Both the position numbers and the translations under genes were made by a program. From positions 1 to 64,000 of the forward strand of contig JBFGAX010000005.1 in NCBI GenBank assembly GCA_041567895.1: 64,000 nt of DNA. Reading direction: 5' to 3'. The notes under the pieces are model-generated. The model was not told the origin of the DNA and did not search any database. It worked only from the letters and a program-made list of their open reading frames with translations. Below, piece by piece: positions 17,972 to 27,118 of this stretch. The DNA comes from JABDOU01 sp041567895. Lineage in GTDB: Bacteria; Actinomycetota; Acidimicrobiia; Spongiisociales; SHLN01. Every line of letters starts with the position of its first letter. Within the stretch, counting starts at the first letter, position 1.

Positions 17972-18810
17972 TGGCAGTCGATCTGCATAGCCATAGCCAC
18001 TTTTCGGATGGCTCTGCGTCGCCCACCGAGATCGTCGTGGCGGCCGTCAAGCTCCACCTCACTGCATTGGCACTCACCGACCACGACAACCTCAACGGGA
18101 TCGACGAAGCGAAGCGGGCCGCCGAACAAGCGGGCCTCCAGCTCATTTCCGGCATCGAACTCAGCTGCCACTGGCAGCCGGGGGGCCTTCATATGCTCGT
18201 GTATTTTCTCGAACCGGGCAGCGGACCACTCCAGGATCGCCTTGCGGAACTCCAATCGAGTCGCACCAACCGCAACTACGAAATAGTTGCGAGGTTGAAC
18301 ACGCTCGGAATCGAGATCACCATGGATGAAGTCGAGACGGAAGCAGGCGGGACCGGGATCGGGAGGCCACACATCGCCCAGGTTCTCGTCAATAGCGGCG
18401 TCGTGGAAACCATTTCGGAAGCCTTCGACAAATACCTTGCCAAAGGGCGACCCGCCTACCTCGAACGGGATCGGCTGGAACCTGAGGAGGCCATTGAACT
18501 TGCCACCGGATCGGGTGCCGTCACGTCGATCGCCCATCCCCATACGCTGGGGTTGGCCTCAGACGAGTTCCAACCACGGCTCAAGCGGCTACGCGAAGTG
18601 GGTCTTGTCGGACTCGAGGCGTATTACAGCGAATACGACCCCTTCGAACGCCGCCGAATGGCCGAGGTGGCCAACAGCATTGGCTTGATCCCAACCGGCG
18701 GATCGGATTATCACGGCACCTACAAACGAGGCCTCGATCTCGGAAAGGGGTTTGGCGACCTGAGTGTCCCCGATGACACGGTCGAAAAGCTCCAACAGGT
18801 CGTCGGCTAG
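17971..18810 (+). CDS. PHP domain phosphoesterase (RNase AM/YciV-like)
   Basis: A 279-residue stand-alone PHP protein. Metal motifs are DLHSHSHFSDG at the N-terminus, LTDHDN, GIELSC, SIAHPH and GGSDYHG, the order seen in YciV/RNase AM-type 5-prime-3-prime exonucleases and phosphatases acting on small nucleotides. The GTG start overlaps the cyclophilin stop, so the two are coupled. The exact substrate is not shown. Confidence 0.88.
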   Translation: MAVDLHSHSHFSDGSASPTEIVVAAVKLHLTALALTDHDNLNGIDEAKRAAEQAGLQLISGIELSCHWQPGGLHMLVYFLEPGSGPLQDRLAELQSSRTNRNYEIVARLNTLGIEITMDEVETEAGGTGIGRPHIAQVLVNSGVVETISEAFDKYLAKGRPAYLERDRLEPEEAIELATGSGAVTSIAHPHTLGLASDEFQPRLKRLREVGLVGLEAYYSEYDPFERRRMAEVANSIGLIPTGGSDYHGTYKRGLDLGKGFGDLSVPDDTVEKLQQVVG

Positions 18811-18843
18811 AACACTCAGCTCCGACGCTCACGCTGCCGATAC

Positions 18844-20067
18844 ATGACCATGGGTACCAGCCTCGGCGAGCTCGGTCGCCGTTTTAGCCGCGCACGATCA
18901 ATCGGGGGCCTGGGCTTTGCGGTTGCGATCGCCGTCATAGGCGGTTTCATTCATCCAGCCGTCACCCTCGTGGGGTTCGGAACGGCGCTGTACAACCGGG
19001 CCGAGGTCTACTACCGGAATCGCCATCCCGACACTCCGGTCTTCGTGGTGTTCGTGGCGGACGTCATCGTTGCAGGAATTGCCCTGTTGCTCATAGGGCC
19101 CATCATTTCGATCGTGCTGATGATGTACGTATATGTCCTCGTCACGTCCATATTCTGGGTGAGCCGGCTTCAGGTGTTGCTTCTGGGACTGACGCTCACG
19201 AGCTTCACTCTCGCCTCTGCAATCATCGACAACCATTTGATCGCGTTCGACAACAACCTCTTGCTCGCCACCTATGGGACTGTGGCTTGCTTCGGCGCCA
19301 TGACTCTCTGGATGGCAGAGTCGGCCGCAGGAAGTATCCGGGCAAGCGTAGACATTGAGCGCGCGGCTCTCCAGAAGGAGCGAGAAGCGGGGCTACTCAA
19401 AGATCAGTTCGTCTCCATGATCAGCCATGAACTGCGAACTCCGATCACCAGCCTCATGGGATTCTCGGAAACGCTGTCCGATTCGTGGGATGCTCTGGAT
19501 GCGGACGAAACCAGGGAATTCCTCTCGATCATCCACAGCGAAGCGGCCCATCTCCAGAGAATGGTCGAAGACATTCTTCTGATCCCGGGACTCGAGTCCG
19601 GGAGGCTGCCCATTGACAACAGCGATTTTCCCCTCAAGTCGGCAGCTGCCAGTGTCATTCGTGCGATGTTCTCGGAAAGGTCGCCGTACTCGATTCAGGC
19701 CGATATTCCCGATGTCATTTTGACGGGAGACGAAGGTAGAACGCAGCAGATTCTTCGGAATCTGCTACGAAATGCGCAAAAGTACGGCGGGCGCAACATC
19801 AGCATCACCGTCTCGGTAGAAGAAGGGATGGCAACGGTTCGGGTCATGGATGACGGAGCGGGGGTACCCATCAACGAACAGCAACGCATATTCGAAGCCT
19901 TTCAACAGCTCGACTCCACAGATAGCCGCAAAGACGGGCTGGGCCTCGGGTTGCCCATATCGCGCGCGCTTGCCCGTGCCATGGGAGGTGACCTCTGGTA
20001 TGAGAATTCACCCGGAGCCACCTTCGCCTTTTCCTTGCCAATGAGAACCATCCGGGCAGTCGCCTGA
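18844..20067 (+). CDS. Membrane sensor histidine kinase
   Basis: A 407-residue kinase with about six N-terminal hydrophobic segments (20-165), a short coiled linker, a HisKA domain with the phospho-acceptor H195 in SMISHELRTP, and an HATPase domain with NLLRNAQKYG (N box), DDGAGVP and GLGLGLPISRA. No PAS domain and no adjacent response regulator are present, so it is an orphan. Its 3-prime end overlaps the convergent accE frame by 60 bases. Confidence 0.9.
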   Translation: MTMGTSLGELGRRFSRARSIGGLGFAVAIAVIGGFIHPAVTLVGFGTALYNRAEVYYRNRHPDTPVFVVFVADVIVAGIALLLIGPIISIVLMMYVYVLVTSIFWVSRLQVLLLGLTLTSFTLASAIIDNHLIAFDNNLLLATYGTVACFGAMTLWMAESAAGSIRASVDIERAALQKEREAGLLKDQFVSMISHELRTPITSLMGFSETLSDSWDALDADETREFLSIIHSEAAHLQRMVEDILLIPGLESGRLPIDNSDFPLKSAAASVIRAMFSERSPYSIQADIPDVILTGDEGRTQQILRNLLRNAQKYGGRNISITVSVEEGMATVRVMDDGAGVPINEQQRIFEAFQQLDSTDSRKDGLGLGLPISRALARAMGGDLWYENSPGATFAFSLPMRTIRAVA

Positions 20068-20247
20068 CCACCGATCGACAAGCGCACCATGCAGTCCCGG
20101 AGCCGCTAACTGCCAATCCGACAGCTTCTCCGTGCTTCTACGTTCTTCGGTTTCATCGTCGAGGAGCTTTCGAACGGCCAGGGAGATGATCTCGATCTCA
20201 GCAGGAGTTGGATCCCCTTTGACCTGAATACGTATTCCGTCGCTCAC
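20008..20247 (-). CDS. accE: Acyl-CoA carboxylase epsilon subunit
   Basis: A 79-residue small subunit of actinobacterial acyl-CoA carboxylases, which stabilises the alpha-beta complex. The N-terminal IRIQVKGDPTPAEIEIISLA matches the family's IRVVKGxPTPEELAAL; the rest is variable in the family. The GTG overlaps the epimerase stop as GTGA. The last 20 codons overlap the histidine kinase gene on the other strand. No alpha or beta subunit gene lies in the window. Confidence 0.72.
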   Translation of the reverse strand: MSDGIRIQVKGDPTPAEIEIISLAVRKLLDDETEERRSTEKLSDWQLAAPGLHGALVDRWSGDCPDGSHWQGKGEGGSG

Positions 20248-20660
20248 GGGCTTTCGACCAGCTCGATCAGTGTTCCGCCGAAGGCTCGAGGATGAACGAA
20301 CGCGATACGTTTTCCCTGACCACCGATTCTCGGCTCGTGATCAACCAGCCGAGCACCCTGCGATTCCAAATGTCGCAATGCCATCTCGATATCGGCCACC
20401 GCGAACGCGAGATGGTGCATTCCCTCACCTCGTCGCTTCAGAAAACGTGCCACGGGACCGGCCTCGTCGATCGGCTGCAGCAGTTGAACGTACGATCCAC
20501 CAACCGACAACATGGCTTCCTCGACTCCCTGGGACGCGACGGTCTCCCGGTGCATCGGTTCGACTCCGTAGAGCTCTTTGAACCTAGACAGGGATTCGTT
20601 CAGATCCTCTACGGCGATTCCGACATGGTCGAGGTTTATCAACAACAGGTCGATGCTCAC
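20244..20660 (-). CDS. mce: Methylmalonyl-CoA epimerase
   Basis: Interconverts the R and S forms of methylmalonyl-CoA in propionate metabolism. The 138-residue glyoxalase-fold protein has LDHVGIAVEDL, a GVEEAMLSVGGSYVQLLQP segment, GMHHLAFAV and GGTLIELVE, giving the His, Gln and Glu metal ligands. GTG start at 20660 overlaps the thiolase stop. Its place between a thiolase and accE points to short-chain acyl-CoA metabolism. Confidence 0.92.
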   Translation of the reverse strand: MSIDLLLINLDHVGIAVEDLNESLSRFKELYGVEPMHRETVASQGVEEAMLSVGGSYVQLLQPIDEAGPVARFLKRRGEGMHHLAFAVADIEMALRHLESQGARLVDHEPRIGGQGKRIAFVHPRAFGGTLIELVESP

Positions 20661-21832
20661 GGAACCCGAACGATCAGTGCGTCACCCTGTCCCCCACCTC
20701 CGCACAGTGCCGCAGCCCCGAGACCACCACCCCGGCTTCGTAACGCGTTGATGAGGGTCACGACGATCCGGGCTCCGGTAGCTCCCAGTGGATGCCCGAG
20801 GGCAATGGCTCCGCCATGAACATTCACACGGGAGTGATCGAGTCCGAGATTGTCGGACGACCAGAGGGCGACGCTTGCGAATGCCTCGTTGATCTCGACG
20901 AGATCGAGGTCTGATACGTCAAACTCCGTCGACTTCAAAGCTCTGCGGATCGCTTCGGCGGGACGTTCGAGCAGTGTGGCGTCCGCACCACCAATTTGTC
21001 CGTAAGCAATCACCTCGGCAAGTACCGGCAATCCTTCTGCCTCCGCAGCCAGAGAATCTGCGACAACGAGCGCCGCGGCACCATCGGACATCTGGGAGGC
21101 GTTGCCTGCAGTCAGGTCACCGTTTTTTGTGAATGCCGGTCGCAGTGACGCCAGCGCCTCGTAGGAAGTGTCCGTTCGAAAACCCTCGTCGGTGCCGATC
21201 ATCTCGATGCCGGCCCTGGTCTCGATCGCCACAGGGACGATTTCCTCCGAAAACAGTCCCTCGGCAGAGGCCTGTGCAGCCCGTTGATGTGATTGCAGCG
21301 CCCACGCATCCTGGGCCGGTCGAGTCATGCCAAGCTCTCGATTCCGGGCGTCGGTTGAAGCCCCCATCGTGCACTTGTCGAGGGCGCAGAAGAGACCATC
21401 TGTCTCCAGAGCGTCCACCAACGTCCCATTGCCGTATTTCAATCCCCACCGAGCTCCCGAAACGAGGTAGGGCGCCTGCGACATCGACTCCATTCCGCCT
21501 GCGAGGACGAACTTCGCCTCTCCGAGACGAATCGCCCTGTCCGCAACTCCGATTGCGCTCATTCCCGAAAGACAAACCTTGTTGATGGTCGTGGACGGAA
21601 CCGTCATGGGCACACCGGCTTTGACGGCGGCTTGTCTGCTCGTGATCTGGCCTGTACCCGCTTGCACGACATGGCCGAACCACACTTCGTCGATGAGCGA
21701 GGGGTCGAGACCCGAGCGGTCAATGGCGCCAGACATTGCCGTGGCCCCGAGATCGACTGCCGCAGTGGCACGGAAGGCGCCGCCGAAACGACCGATAGGA
21801 GTCCGAGCAATGGAGGAAATAACGGTTGGCAT
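20657..21832 (-). CDS. Acetyl-CoA C-acetyltransferase (thiolase)
   Basis: A 391-residue thiolase. The N-terminal nucleophile is the cysteine in NKVCLSGMSA; the second set is NEAFA, HGGAIALGHPLGATGAR and the Cys in ALCGGGGQG. It condenses or cleaves acyl-CoA units. I start at ATG 21832 (MPTVISSIARTP); the frame stays open further up but that part is unlike the family. First gene of thiolase-mce-accE. Confidence 0.93.
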   Translation of the reverse strand: MPTVISSIARTPIGRFGGAFRATAAVDLGATAMSGAIDRSGLDPSLIDEVWFGHVVQAGTGQITSRQAAVKAGVPMTVPSTTINKVCLSGMSAIGVADRAIRLGEAKFVLAGGMESMSQAPYLVSGARWGLKYGNGTLVDALETDGLFCALDKCTMGASTDARNRELGMTRPAQDAWALQSHQRAAQASAEGLFSEEIVPVAIETRAGIEMIGTDEGFRTDTSYEALASLRPAFTKNGDLTAGNASQMSDGAAALVVADSLAAEAEGLPVLAEVIAYGQIGGADATLLERPAEAIRRALKSTEFDVSDLDLVEINEAFASVALWSSDNLGLDHSRVNVHGGAIALGHPLGATGARIVVTLINALRSRGGGLGAAALCGGGGQGDALIVRVP

Positions 21833-21914
21833 GAAGAAAAGGCTAGCTGGCGACGACACCCGAACAGAGAGGAATCGACCGTGTTTGACACCGCATGGCA
21901 GGTAGCGTGGGGCT

Positions 21915-22253
21915 ATGACAGACATGCCAAACATGCAGGAACTGCTCGCCCAGGCCGCCGCAATGCAGGCCAACATGAAGGCTGCTCAGGACGCCGTGTT
22001 GCAGCAGGAATTCGAAGGGACGGCCGGCGGCGGGGTCGCCACGGCCCGGGTTCGAGGCTCCGGAGAGGTGGTTTCGATCGCGATCGACCCCTCGGTCATC
22101 GACCCATCAGATCCAGAGTTGCTCGGTGACCTCATCGTCGCTGCCATCAATCAGGCTCTGGCCCAGGCGACCGAGGCCATGAATACGCAGATCGGCGAGG
22201 CGAGCGGCGGCCTCGATCTCGGCATCGATCTCGGAGGCATTCTCGGCAGCTGA
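21915..22253 (+). CDS. ybaB: YbaB/EbfC family nucleoid-associated protein
   Basis: A 112-residue DNA-binding protein with an N-terminal helix rich in Gln and Met (MQELLAQAAAMQANM), GGGVATARVRGSGEVVSIAI and a C-terminal helix. The family accompanies dnaX-recR in most bacteria. Its TGA overlaps the recR ATG (TGATG), supporting co-translation. Confidence 0.92.
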   Translation: MTDMPNMQELLAQAAAMQANMKAAQDAVLQQEFEGTAGGGVATARVRGSGEVVSIAIDPSVIDPSDPELLGDLIVAAINQALAQATEAMNTQIGEASGGLDLGIDLGGILGS

Positions 22254-22846
22254 TGTTCGAACCTCCGATTCAACGACTCGTGGACGAGTTGGCTCGTCTT
22301 CCGGGCGTAGGCCAGAAGAGTGCACAGCGCCTCGCGTTTCACCTTCTCAACGTCGATGAGCACGACGCCAGACGCCTGGCTGACGCCATTATCGAAATGC
22401 GAGTTCAGATCCAGCTGTGTCAACGATGCTTCAACGTGAGTGCGTCAGATCTATGCACCATTTGCTCCGACGGTCGACGGGAACCCGGCTTGATATGCGT
22501 TGTCGAACGGGCTCAGGACATCGTCGTCGTAGAACGAACACAGGAATTTCGCGGGAGCTACCACGTCCTCGGCGGATCGATATCGCCGATTGCAGGCATC
22601 GGTCCTGATCAGTTGAGATTCAGGGAACTCCTTGCCAGGGTCGAAGCCGAGGGCATCACCGAAGCCATAGCAGCAACCAATCCGACAATCGAAGGTGACG
22701 CCACCGCACTGTACCTGGCGCAGTTGCTCAAACCACTTGGAGTAAAGGTATCCAAACTCGCATCGGGGCTCCCCGTTGGTGGAGACCTCGATTATGCCGA
22801 TGAGATCACTCTGGGCAGAGCATTGATTGGGCGGCAACAGCTCTAG
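22253..22846 (+). CDS. recR: Recombination mediator protein RecR
   Basis: RecR works with RecF and RecO to load RecA at gaps. The 197-residue protein has the helix-hairpin-helix LARLPGVGQKSAQRLAFHLL, a C4 zinc motif (LCQRCFN then LCTICSD), a Toprim domain (ICVVERAQD, GGSISP) and a Walker-like end GLPVGGDLDYADEITLG. Its TAG shares the CTAG palindrome with the stop of the convergent dnaX. Confidence 0.97.
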   Translation: MFEPPIQRLVDELARLPGVGQKSAQRLAFHLLNVDEHDARRLADAIIEMRVQIQLCQRCFNVSASDLCTICSDGRREPGLICVVERAQDIVVVERTQEFRGSYHVLGGSISPIAGIGPDQLRFRELLARVEAEGITEAIAATNPTIEGDATALYLAQLLKPLGVKVSKLASGLPVGGDLDYADEITLGRALIGRQQL

Positions 22847-24732
22847 GGACGCGCGGTCTCATCGTCGTCGACGACCTCAGCGCCGAATTCTTCGATGATC
22901 ATGTCTGCCGCGTCGGCGTCGCCGGCCTCGACGAGATTGTCTTTGTCGAGAACAACCTCTTCCTGGACCGGGATCACGGATCGAGCTGACTCTTGAGCGA
23001 TATAGGCAATCTCGACGCCTCCGCCGAGAATGTCCGATGCTGCAGTGCCGACGATCATGCGCAGCGCTTCGTCTGCTTCGAGCGCTTCAATATGAAACGT
23101 GAGATGAGACGGAATGAGCAGCCCGAGAACCCCACCGTCGACGGCCGCCGGTTTCGCCTCGCGTAAGATTGCAAATCGTCTCGGCCCAACAGCCTGGCGG
23201 ACACGGTCGACCAGGGCCGGCCACTTCGCCGCCACGGCAGACTGGTCCATCGCCGAAATCGGAGAAGCTGCCTCGGGTTCGTCAACCGGCAACGACATCG
23301 CTTCTCGAGCGCCGGCGGCTGCATCGTCGACAGACGCCTGCGCGGTGGGCACAGCTTCAAAAGGTTCCGTGCCGTCGCTGACGACCGTCGCAGAAGGAGT
23401 ACCGCTGGATACCGGCCTGGCTGATGATGACGCCGGAATCACGTCGGCCGTTGATCCGGAAGCCGGTCTTGACGAGGCGTCGGGTTGCGATTGTCGGCCG
23501 GCAGCACCGGCAACCGGACGAGCCGATTCCTCAGCCCGTGATGGTCCGCCAGACGCCTGGTTCGTGTTCTGTGTCCCTCGCCGAACTCTTTCCTCAATCC
23601 AATCAATTCGTGCCGCAAGGGCAGACGGATCGACACTGGTTTCGGGCTTGGTGATCCGGATGATGAGCAGTTCGGTCACAAGCCGCTCCTCGCGCCCGTC
23701 GCGCAGCTGAATGAGTGCTTCTGACATCTGGTCGAGCGCATGCACGACCTGCGAGGGCTGAAGTCGGGCTGCGACCTGCCTCCAGGTTTCGAGATGATCA
23801 GCTGGCACATCGACGATCTCTTCGACATTGCGCGTGTAGATCGTGAGAAAGACGCCCCTGAAGAACGACATTGCGTCACCCACGAACTTGCGAAGGTCCA
23901 GCCCGTTTGCGGCGACCGACGCGACCAGCTCCAATCCGAGCCGGGCGTCTTGATCGGCGATTGCGTTCGCCAGACGAACGAACGTGTCGTCTGACACGGC
24001 ACCCAGTGCGTCGCGAACTCCCGACACGTCGACCACTCCGTCGCCAAGTGCTGCGATCTGTTCGAGCAAGCTCATCGCGTCTCGCACCGACCCCTCTGCG
24101 TGACGAGCAATGGTTGCGAGAGCATCCGATTGGGCTTTGAACGCTTCCTGGTCAGAAATATGTGCAAGGTGAGTGGCCAGGACATCGATGGGCACCGGGT
24201 GGAAGTCAAATCGCTGCGTACGGCTGCGGACGGTATCGAGGAGCTTGTAAGGCTCGGTGGTTGCGAGAACGAAATGCACATGGTCGGGTGGCTCTTCAAG
24301 CGTCTTCAGAAGCGCATTGGCGGCGGCACGCGAAAGCATGTGAGCTTCGTCGAGGATGTAGACGCGCTTGTTTCCCTGGACGGACGCCACCGTCCCCACA
24401 TTCACCCGTATTTCGCGAATGTCTTCGACCTTGTTGTGCGAGGCCGCGTCGAGTTCGATGACGTCCAACGACGAACCCTCATTGACCCCAATGCACTGTG
24501 GACACACGTTGCAGGGTTCGCCGCTCTCAGAGCGATTCGCGCAATTCAACGATTTCGCGAGAATCCGGGCGGTCGTCGTCTTACCGGTACCTCGCGGTCC
24601 GGCGAATAGGTAGGCGTGCGCGATCCGACCCTCCACCACTTCTTTGGAGAGAGTCTTTGTCACGTGTTTTTGGCCAACGACCTCTTCAAACGTGCGAGGT
24701 CGGTACTTGCGATACAACGCCTGATACTCCAC
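22843..24732 (-). CDS. dnaX: DNA polymerase III subunit gamma/tau
   Basis: Clamp-loader ATPase of the replisome. The 629-residue protein has YRKYRPRTFEEVVGQ, Walker A GPRGTGKTT near residue 45, a zinc module (CANRS, CNVCPQC), DEAH in ILDEAHMLS and sensor 1 LATTEP. Residues about 375-520 are a low-complexity Ala/Ser/Pro linker, followed by a tau-like C-terminal domain. It is inverted relative to ybaB-recR, unlike the usual dnaX-ybaB-recR operon. Confidence 0.96.
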   Translation of the reverse strand: MEYQALYRKYRPRTFEEVVGQKHVTKTLSKEVVEGRIAHAYLFAGPRGTGKTTTARILAKSLNCANRSESGEPCNVCPQCIGVNEGSSLDVIELDAASHNKVEDIREIRVNVGTVASVQGNKRVYILDEAHMLSRAAANALLKTLEEPPDHVHFVLATTEPYKLLDTVRSRTQRFDFHPVPIDVLATHLAHISDQEAFKAQSDALATIARHAEGSVRDAMSLLEQIAALGDGVVDVSGVRDALGAVSDDTFVRLANAIADQDARLGLELVASVAANGLDLRKFVGDAMSFFRGVFLTIYTRNVEEIVDVPADHLETWRQVAARLQPSQVVHALDQMSEALIQLRDGREERLVTELLIIRITKPETSVDPSALAARIDWIEERVRRGTQNTNQASGGPSRAEESARPVAGAAGRQSQPDASSRPASGSTADVIPASSSARPVSSGTPSATVVSDGTEPFEAVPTAQASVDDAAAGAREAMSLPVDEPEAASPISAMDQSAVAAKWPALVDRVRQAVGPRRFAILREAKPAAVDGGVLGLLIPSHLTFHIEALEADEALRMIVGTAASDILGGGVEIAYIAQESARSVIPVQEEVVLDKDNLVEAGDADAADMIIEEFGAEVVDDDETARP

Positions 24733-24839
24733 GCCAGCAATCTACTTCTTCGGTCTGACGGCCTCGTATCCGGATCCGATCGTGCTTCCTTCCCGCAGGG
24801 AGTCTGGAGTTAGGTTGTCGCCCGGATTACCGTTTACCC

Positions 24840-25847
24840 ATGATTTATGACCGGGACCAGCGCCTGCGCGATGAGGGTGCCCACCTCTCGTCAATGGCAA
24901 AACGCAGTGCGGAGACAAAAGGTCGGGTAGTAACCGAGGACCCAGACCCTTTGCGAACGGACTTCGAGCGCGATCGCGACCGCATCATCCACAACAAAGC
25001 CTTCCGACGGCTAAAGGACAAAACGCAGGTGTTTGTGTCGCCGCTCAACGATCATGTCATCACCCGCCTGACGCATACGCTCCAGGTAACACAGATCGGT
25101 CGGGCAATCTCGAGGGCGCTTCGCCTCAATGAGCCGTTGACGGAGGCCATCTGCCTTGGTCACGATGTCGGTCATTCGCCTTTCGGTCACATTGGAGAAG
25201 AGGCCTTTTCTCCGTACGTCGACGGCGATTGGCTTCACTCGGAACAGAGTGTCCGGATTTTCGAGGTGCTCGAACCCGAAAACCTCACGTGGGAGGTTCT
25301 CGATGGCATCAGGACGCATTCGTGGAGAGTCGAGCCTCCTCCGACCACCGCCGAGGGCATGGTGTGTCGATACGCCGACCGCATTGCATATCTCACCCAC
25401 GACGTCGAGGATGCTCTCAGATCAAGGGTCCTGCGGTCGAGCTCAGAATTGCCTCGCTACGGCCTCAAGATCTTTGGAGAACCCGGCAGCGACTGGATTG
25501 ATGTGATGATCAACGCCGTGATCTACCAAAGCGAGCGAGACGGGGAGCTGACAATGGAACCATCGGTGCTAGAGGCCATGAACATTGTCCGGGATTTCAT
25601 GTTCGAGCGCGTTTACCTTCGTCCCGAGGCAAAGGCGCAGGCCGCAACTGCGGTAGGAGTACTGAGAGATCTCACCGACTACTACCTCGATCGACCGATG
25701 GAGATCCCTGCTTCTTATCGCCACGAAGACGCCTCCGAGACCCAGGCGGCACTCGACTATGTATCGGGGATGACGGATCGATTCGCGCTCGAGCTCCATC
25801 ATTCTCTCGAAAGTACGGGAAGCCTCCGAACGTCGCCGGGGTTGTAG
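24840..25847 (+). CDS. dgt: dGTPase-like HD domain triphosphohydrolase
   Basis: A 335-residue HD-domain protein of the dGTP triphosphohydrolase-like family that cleaves dNTPs to nucleoside and triphosphate. FRRLKDKTQVF, the first His in RLTHTLQV, the HD in LGHDVGHSPFGH and the Asp in RYADRIAYLTHDVEDA are present. It follows dnaX divergently over a 107-bp gap; in several Actinobacteria dgt precedes dnaG, which is not seen here. Confidence 0.92.
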   Translation: MIYDRDQRLRDEGAHLSSMAKRSAETKGRVVTEDPDPLRTDFERDRDRIIHNKAFRRLKDKTQVFVSPLNDHVITRLTHTLQVTQIGRAISRALRLNEPLTEAICLGHDVGHSPFGHIGEEAFSPYVDGDWLHSEQSVRIFEVLEPENLTWEVLDGIRTHSWRVEPPPTTAEGMVCRYADRIAYLTHDVEDALRSRVLRSSSELPRYGLKIFGEPGSDWIDVMINAVIYQSERDGELTMEPSVLEAMNIVRDFMFERVYLRPEAKAQAATAVGVLRDLTDYYLDRPMEIPASYRHEDASETQAALDYVSGMTDRFALELHHSLESTGSLRTSPGL

Positions 25848-25852
25848 GCGCC

Positions 25853-26665
25853 ATGGAAACGCAACGTGTGGTCTGCTATCGACACCCTGGCGTCGAAACC
25901 AGGCTCAGCTGTTCGGAATGCGAAAAGCCGATCTGCGTTGATTGCGCCGTTCAGGGCCCGGTCGGACAGAAATGCCCCGAATGTGCACAACAGGTCGGTC
26001 GAGGCCGGGTCGTACATGCCCGACCTGTGCGCCGCCGAAGCGGTCTTGGTGCCCTTCCCGGTGTCACCCGCGCTCTCCTCATGGCCAATGTCGCAGTTTT
26101 TGTTGCAGGACTCGTTCCGAGTTTCGAGTCGCTGATATTCGAAAACGGTGCCCTCTTCTCCAATCTGACGCTATCTGGTGAGAGTTACCGACTTTTCACC
26201 TCCGCATTCATGCACGGCAGCCCGATGCACCTCCTGTTCAACATGTACGCGCTGTACATCCTCGGCCCTGGCCTCGAGCTGAGGGTCGGCTCGGCGCCGT
26301 TCGCCAGCCTTTACGTGGGGAGCGCCCTCGCCGGCGGCACCTTGTTCGTGCTCATGAATGGAGGAGTGGCAGTGGGAGCGTCTGGCGCGATTTTCGGGCT
26401 CTTTGGCGCCTATCTCGTCATGGCGTACGAACGACGAAATACGCCGATTGGTAACGCCCAGCTGCGAAGCATCGTGGCGATCCTGGGACTCAACGCGGCC
26501 ATCGGCTTCATAGTGCCGAATGTGGCGTGGGAAGGCCATCTCGGGGGCTTCCTGGCCGGAGTCGTCATCGCGGCAATTTGGTCTTGGCGCAAACAGACAC
26601 CGCGCGACATGGTTCTGACCGGCGTAGTGGTGGCAATTGCAGCGGTCATTGGCGTCATCGTTTGA
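25853..26665 (+). CDS. Rhomboid family intramembrane protease with N-terminal zinc finger
   Basis: A 270-residue protein. Residues 8-43 form a Cys/His-rich B-box-like finger (CYRHPG, CSECEKPICVDC, CPEC); a rhomboid domain with six or seven helices follows (about 70-270). HLLFNMYAL, the catalytic Ser in GASGAIFGLFG and the His in EGHLGGFLAG are intact, so it should be an active serine protease in the membrane. It begins 5 bases after dgt. Confidence 0.9.
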   Translation: METQRVVCYRHPGVETRLSCSECEKPICVDCAVQGPVGQKCPECAQQVGRGRVVHARPVRRRSGLGALPGVTRALLMANVAVFVAGLVPSFESLIFENGALFSNLTLSGESYRLFTSAFMHGSPMHLLFNMYALYILGPGLELRVGSAPFASLYVGSALAGGTLFVLMNGGVAVGASGAIFGLFGAYLVMAYERRNTPIGNAQLRSIVAILGLNAAIGFIVPNVAWEGHLGGFLAGVVIAAIWSWRKQTPRDMVLTGVVVAIAAVIGVIV

Positions 26666-26686
26666 CAGAAGAGTCGGTTCAACGAC

Positions 26687-27022
26687 TCACATTTGCTCGT
26701 ACATCTCATGGACCTTGGCTGCAAACACGAAGTCCCCTCGTTGGAGACCTCCGATGGAGTGCGTCCAGATCTCGAGGTCAACTCGTCCCCAGGTGAAAGA
26801 GATCATGGGATGGTGGTCTACCTCTTCGGCGAGCTCTCCAACCGAGTTGACAAACGCCAGCGCCTCGGCGAAATCGGCGAACGTGTAAGTACGGGTCAAG
26901 CGTCCGCCTGACGCGGACCACTCTTCATCTAATTCTTTTGACAACTCGGCGGCGTCCGCCGGCACGAGCGGGTCTCCTGTATGTCGAATTTCAACGGGTT
27001 CGTCTGCAAGTCCCATGACCAT
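26687..27022 (-). CDS. 4a-hydroxytetrahydrobiopterin dehydratase (PCD/DCoH family)
   Basis: A 111-residue pterin carbinolamine dehydratase-like protein. EEVDHHPMISFTWGRVDLEI and THSIGGL match the family active-site pattern (HHP and TH-x-x-G-G-L). The acid residue after HHP is Met here, a minor deviation. I start at ATG 27022, preceded by AAAGGG; ATG 27016 is an alternative. No pterin-dependent hydroxylase gene is nearby. Confidence 0.82.
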   Translation of the reverse strand: MVMGLADEPVEIRHTGDPLVPADAAELSKELDEEWSASGGRLTRTYTFADFAEALAFVNSVGELAEEVDHHPMISFTWGRVDLEIWTHSIGGLQRGDFVFAAKVHEMYEQM

Positions 27023-27118
27023 GAGTATGCCCTTTGGAGGCGAAGAACGCCGACCTTTCACACGCATAGCCATATACGTTGTCCGTCTCGATCGCAATTG
27101 TGCGTTCGATTACCGCCA

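Noticed and set aside
24733..24839. SRP RNA next to dnaX
   Set aside because: The GGTCAGGTCC/GGAAGCAGCC core is absent here; the true SRP RNA is at 55509.
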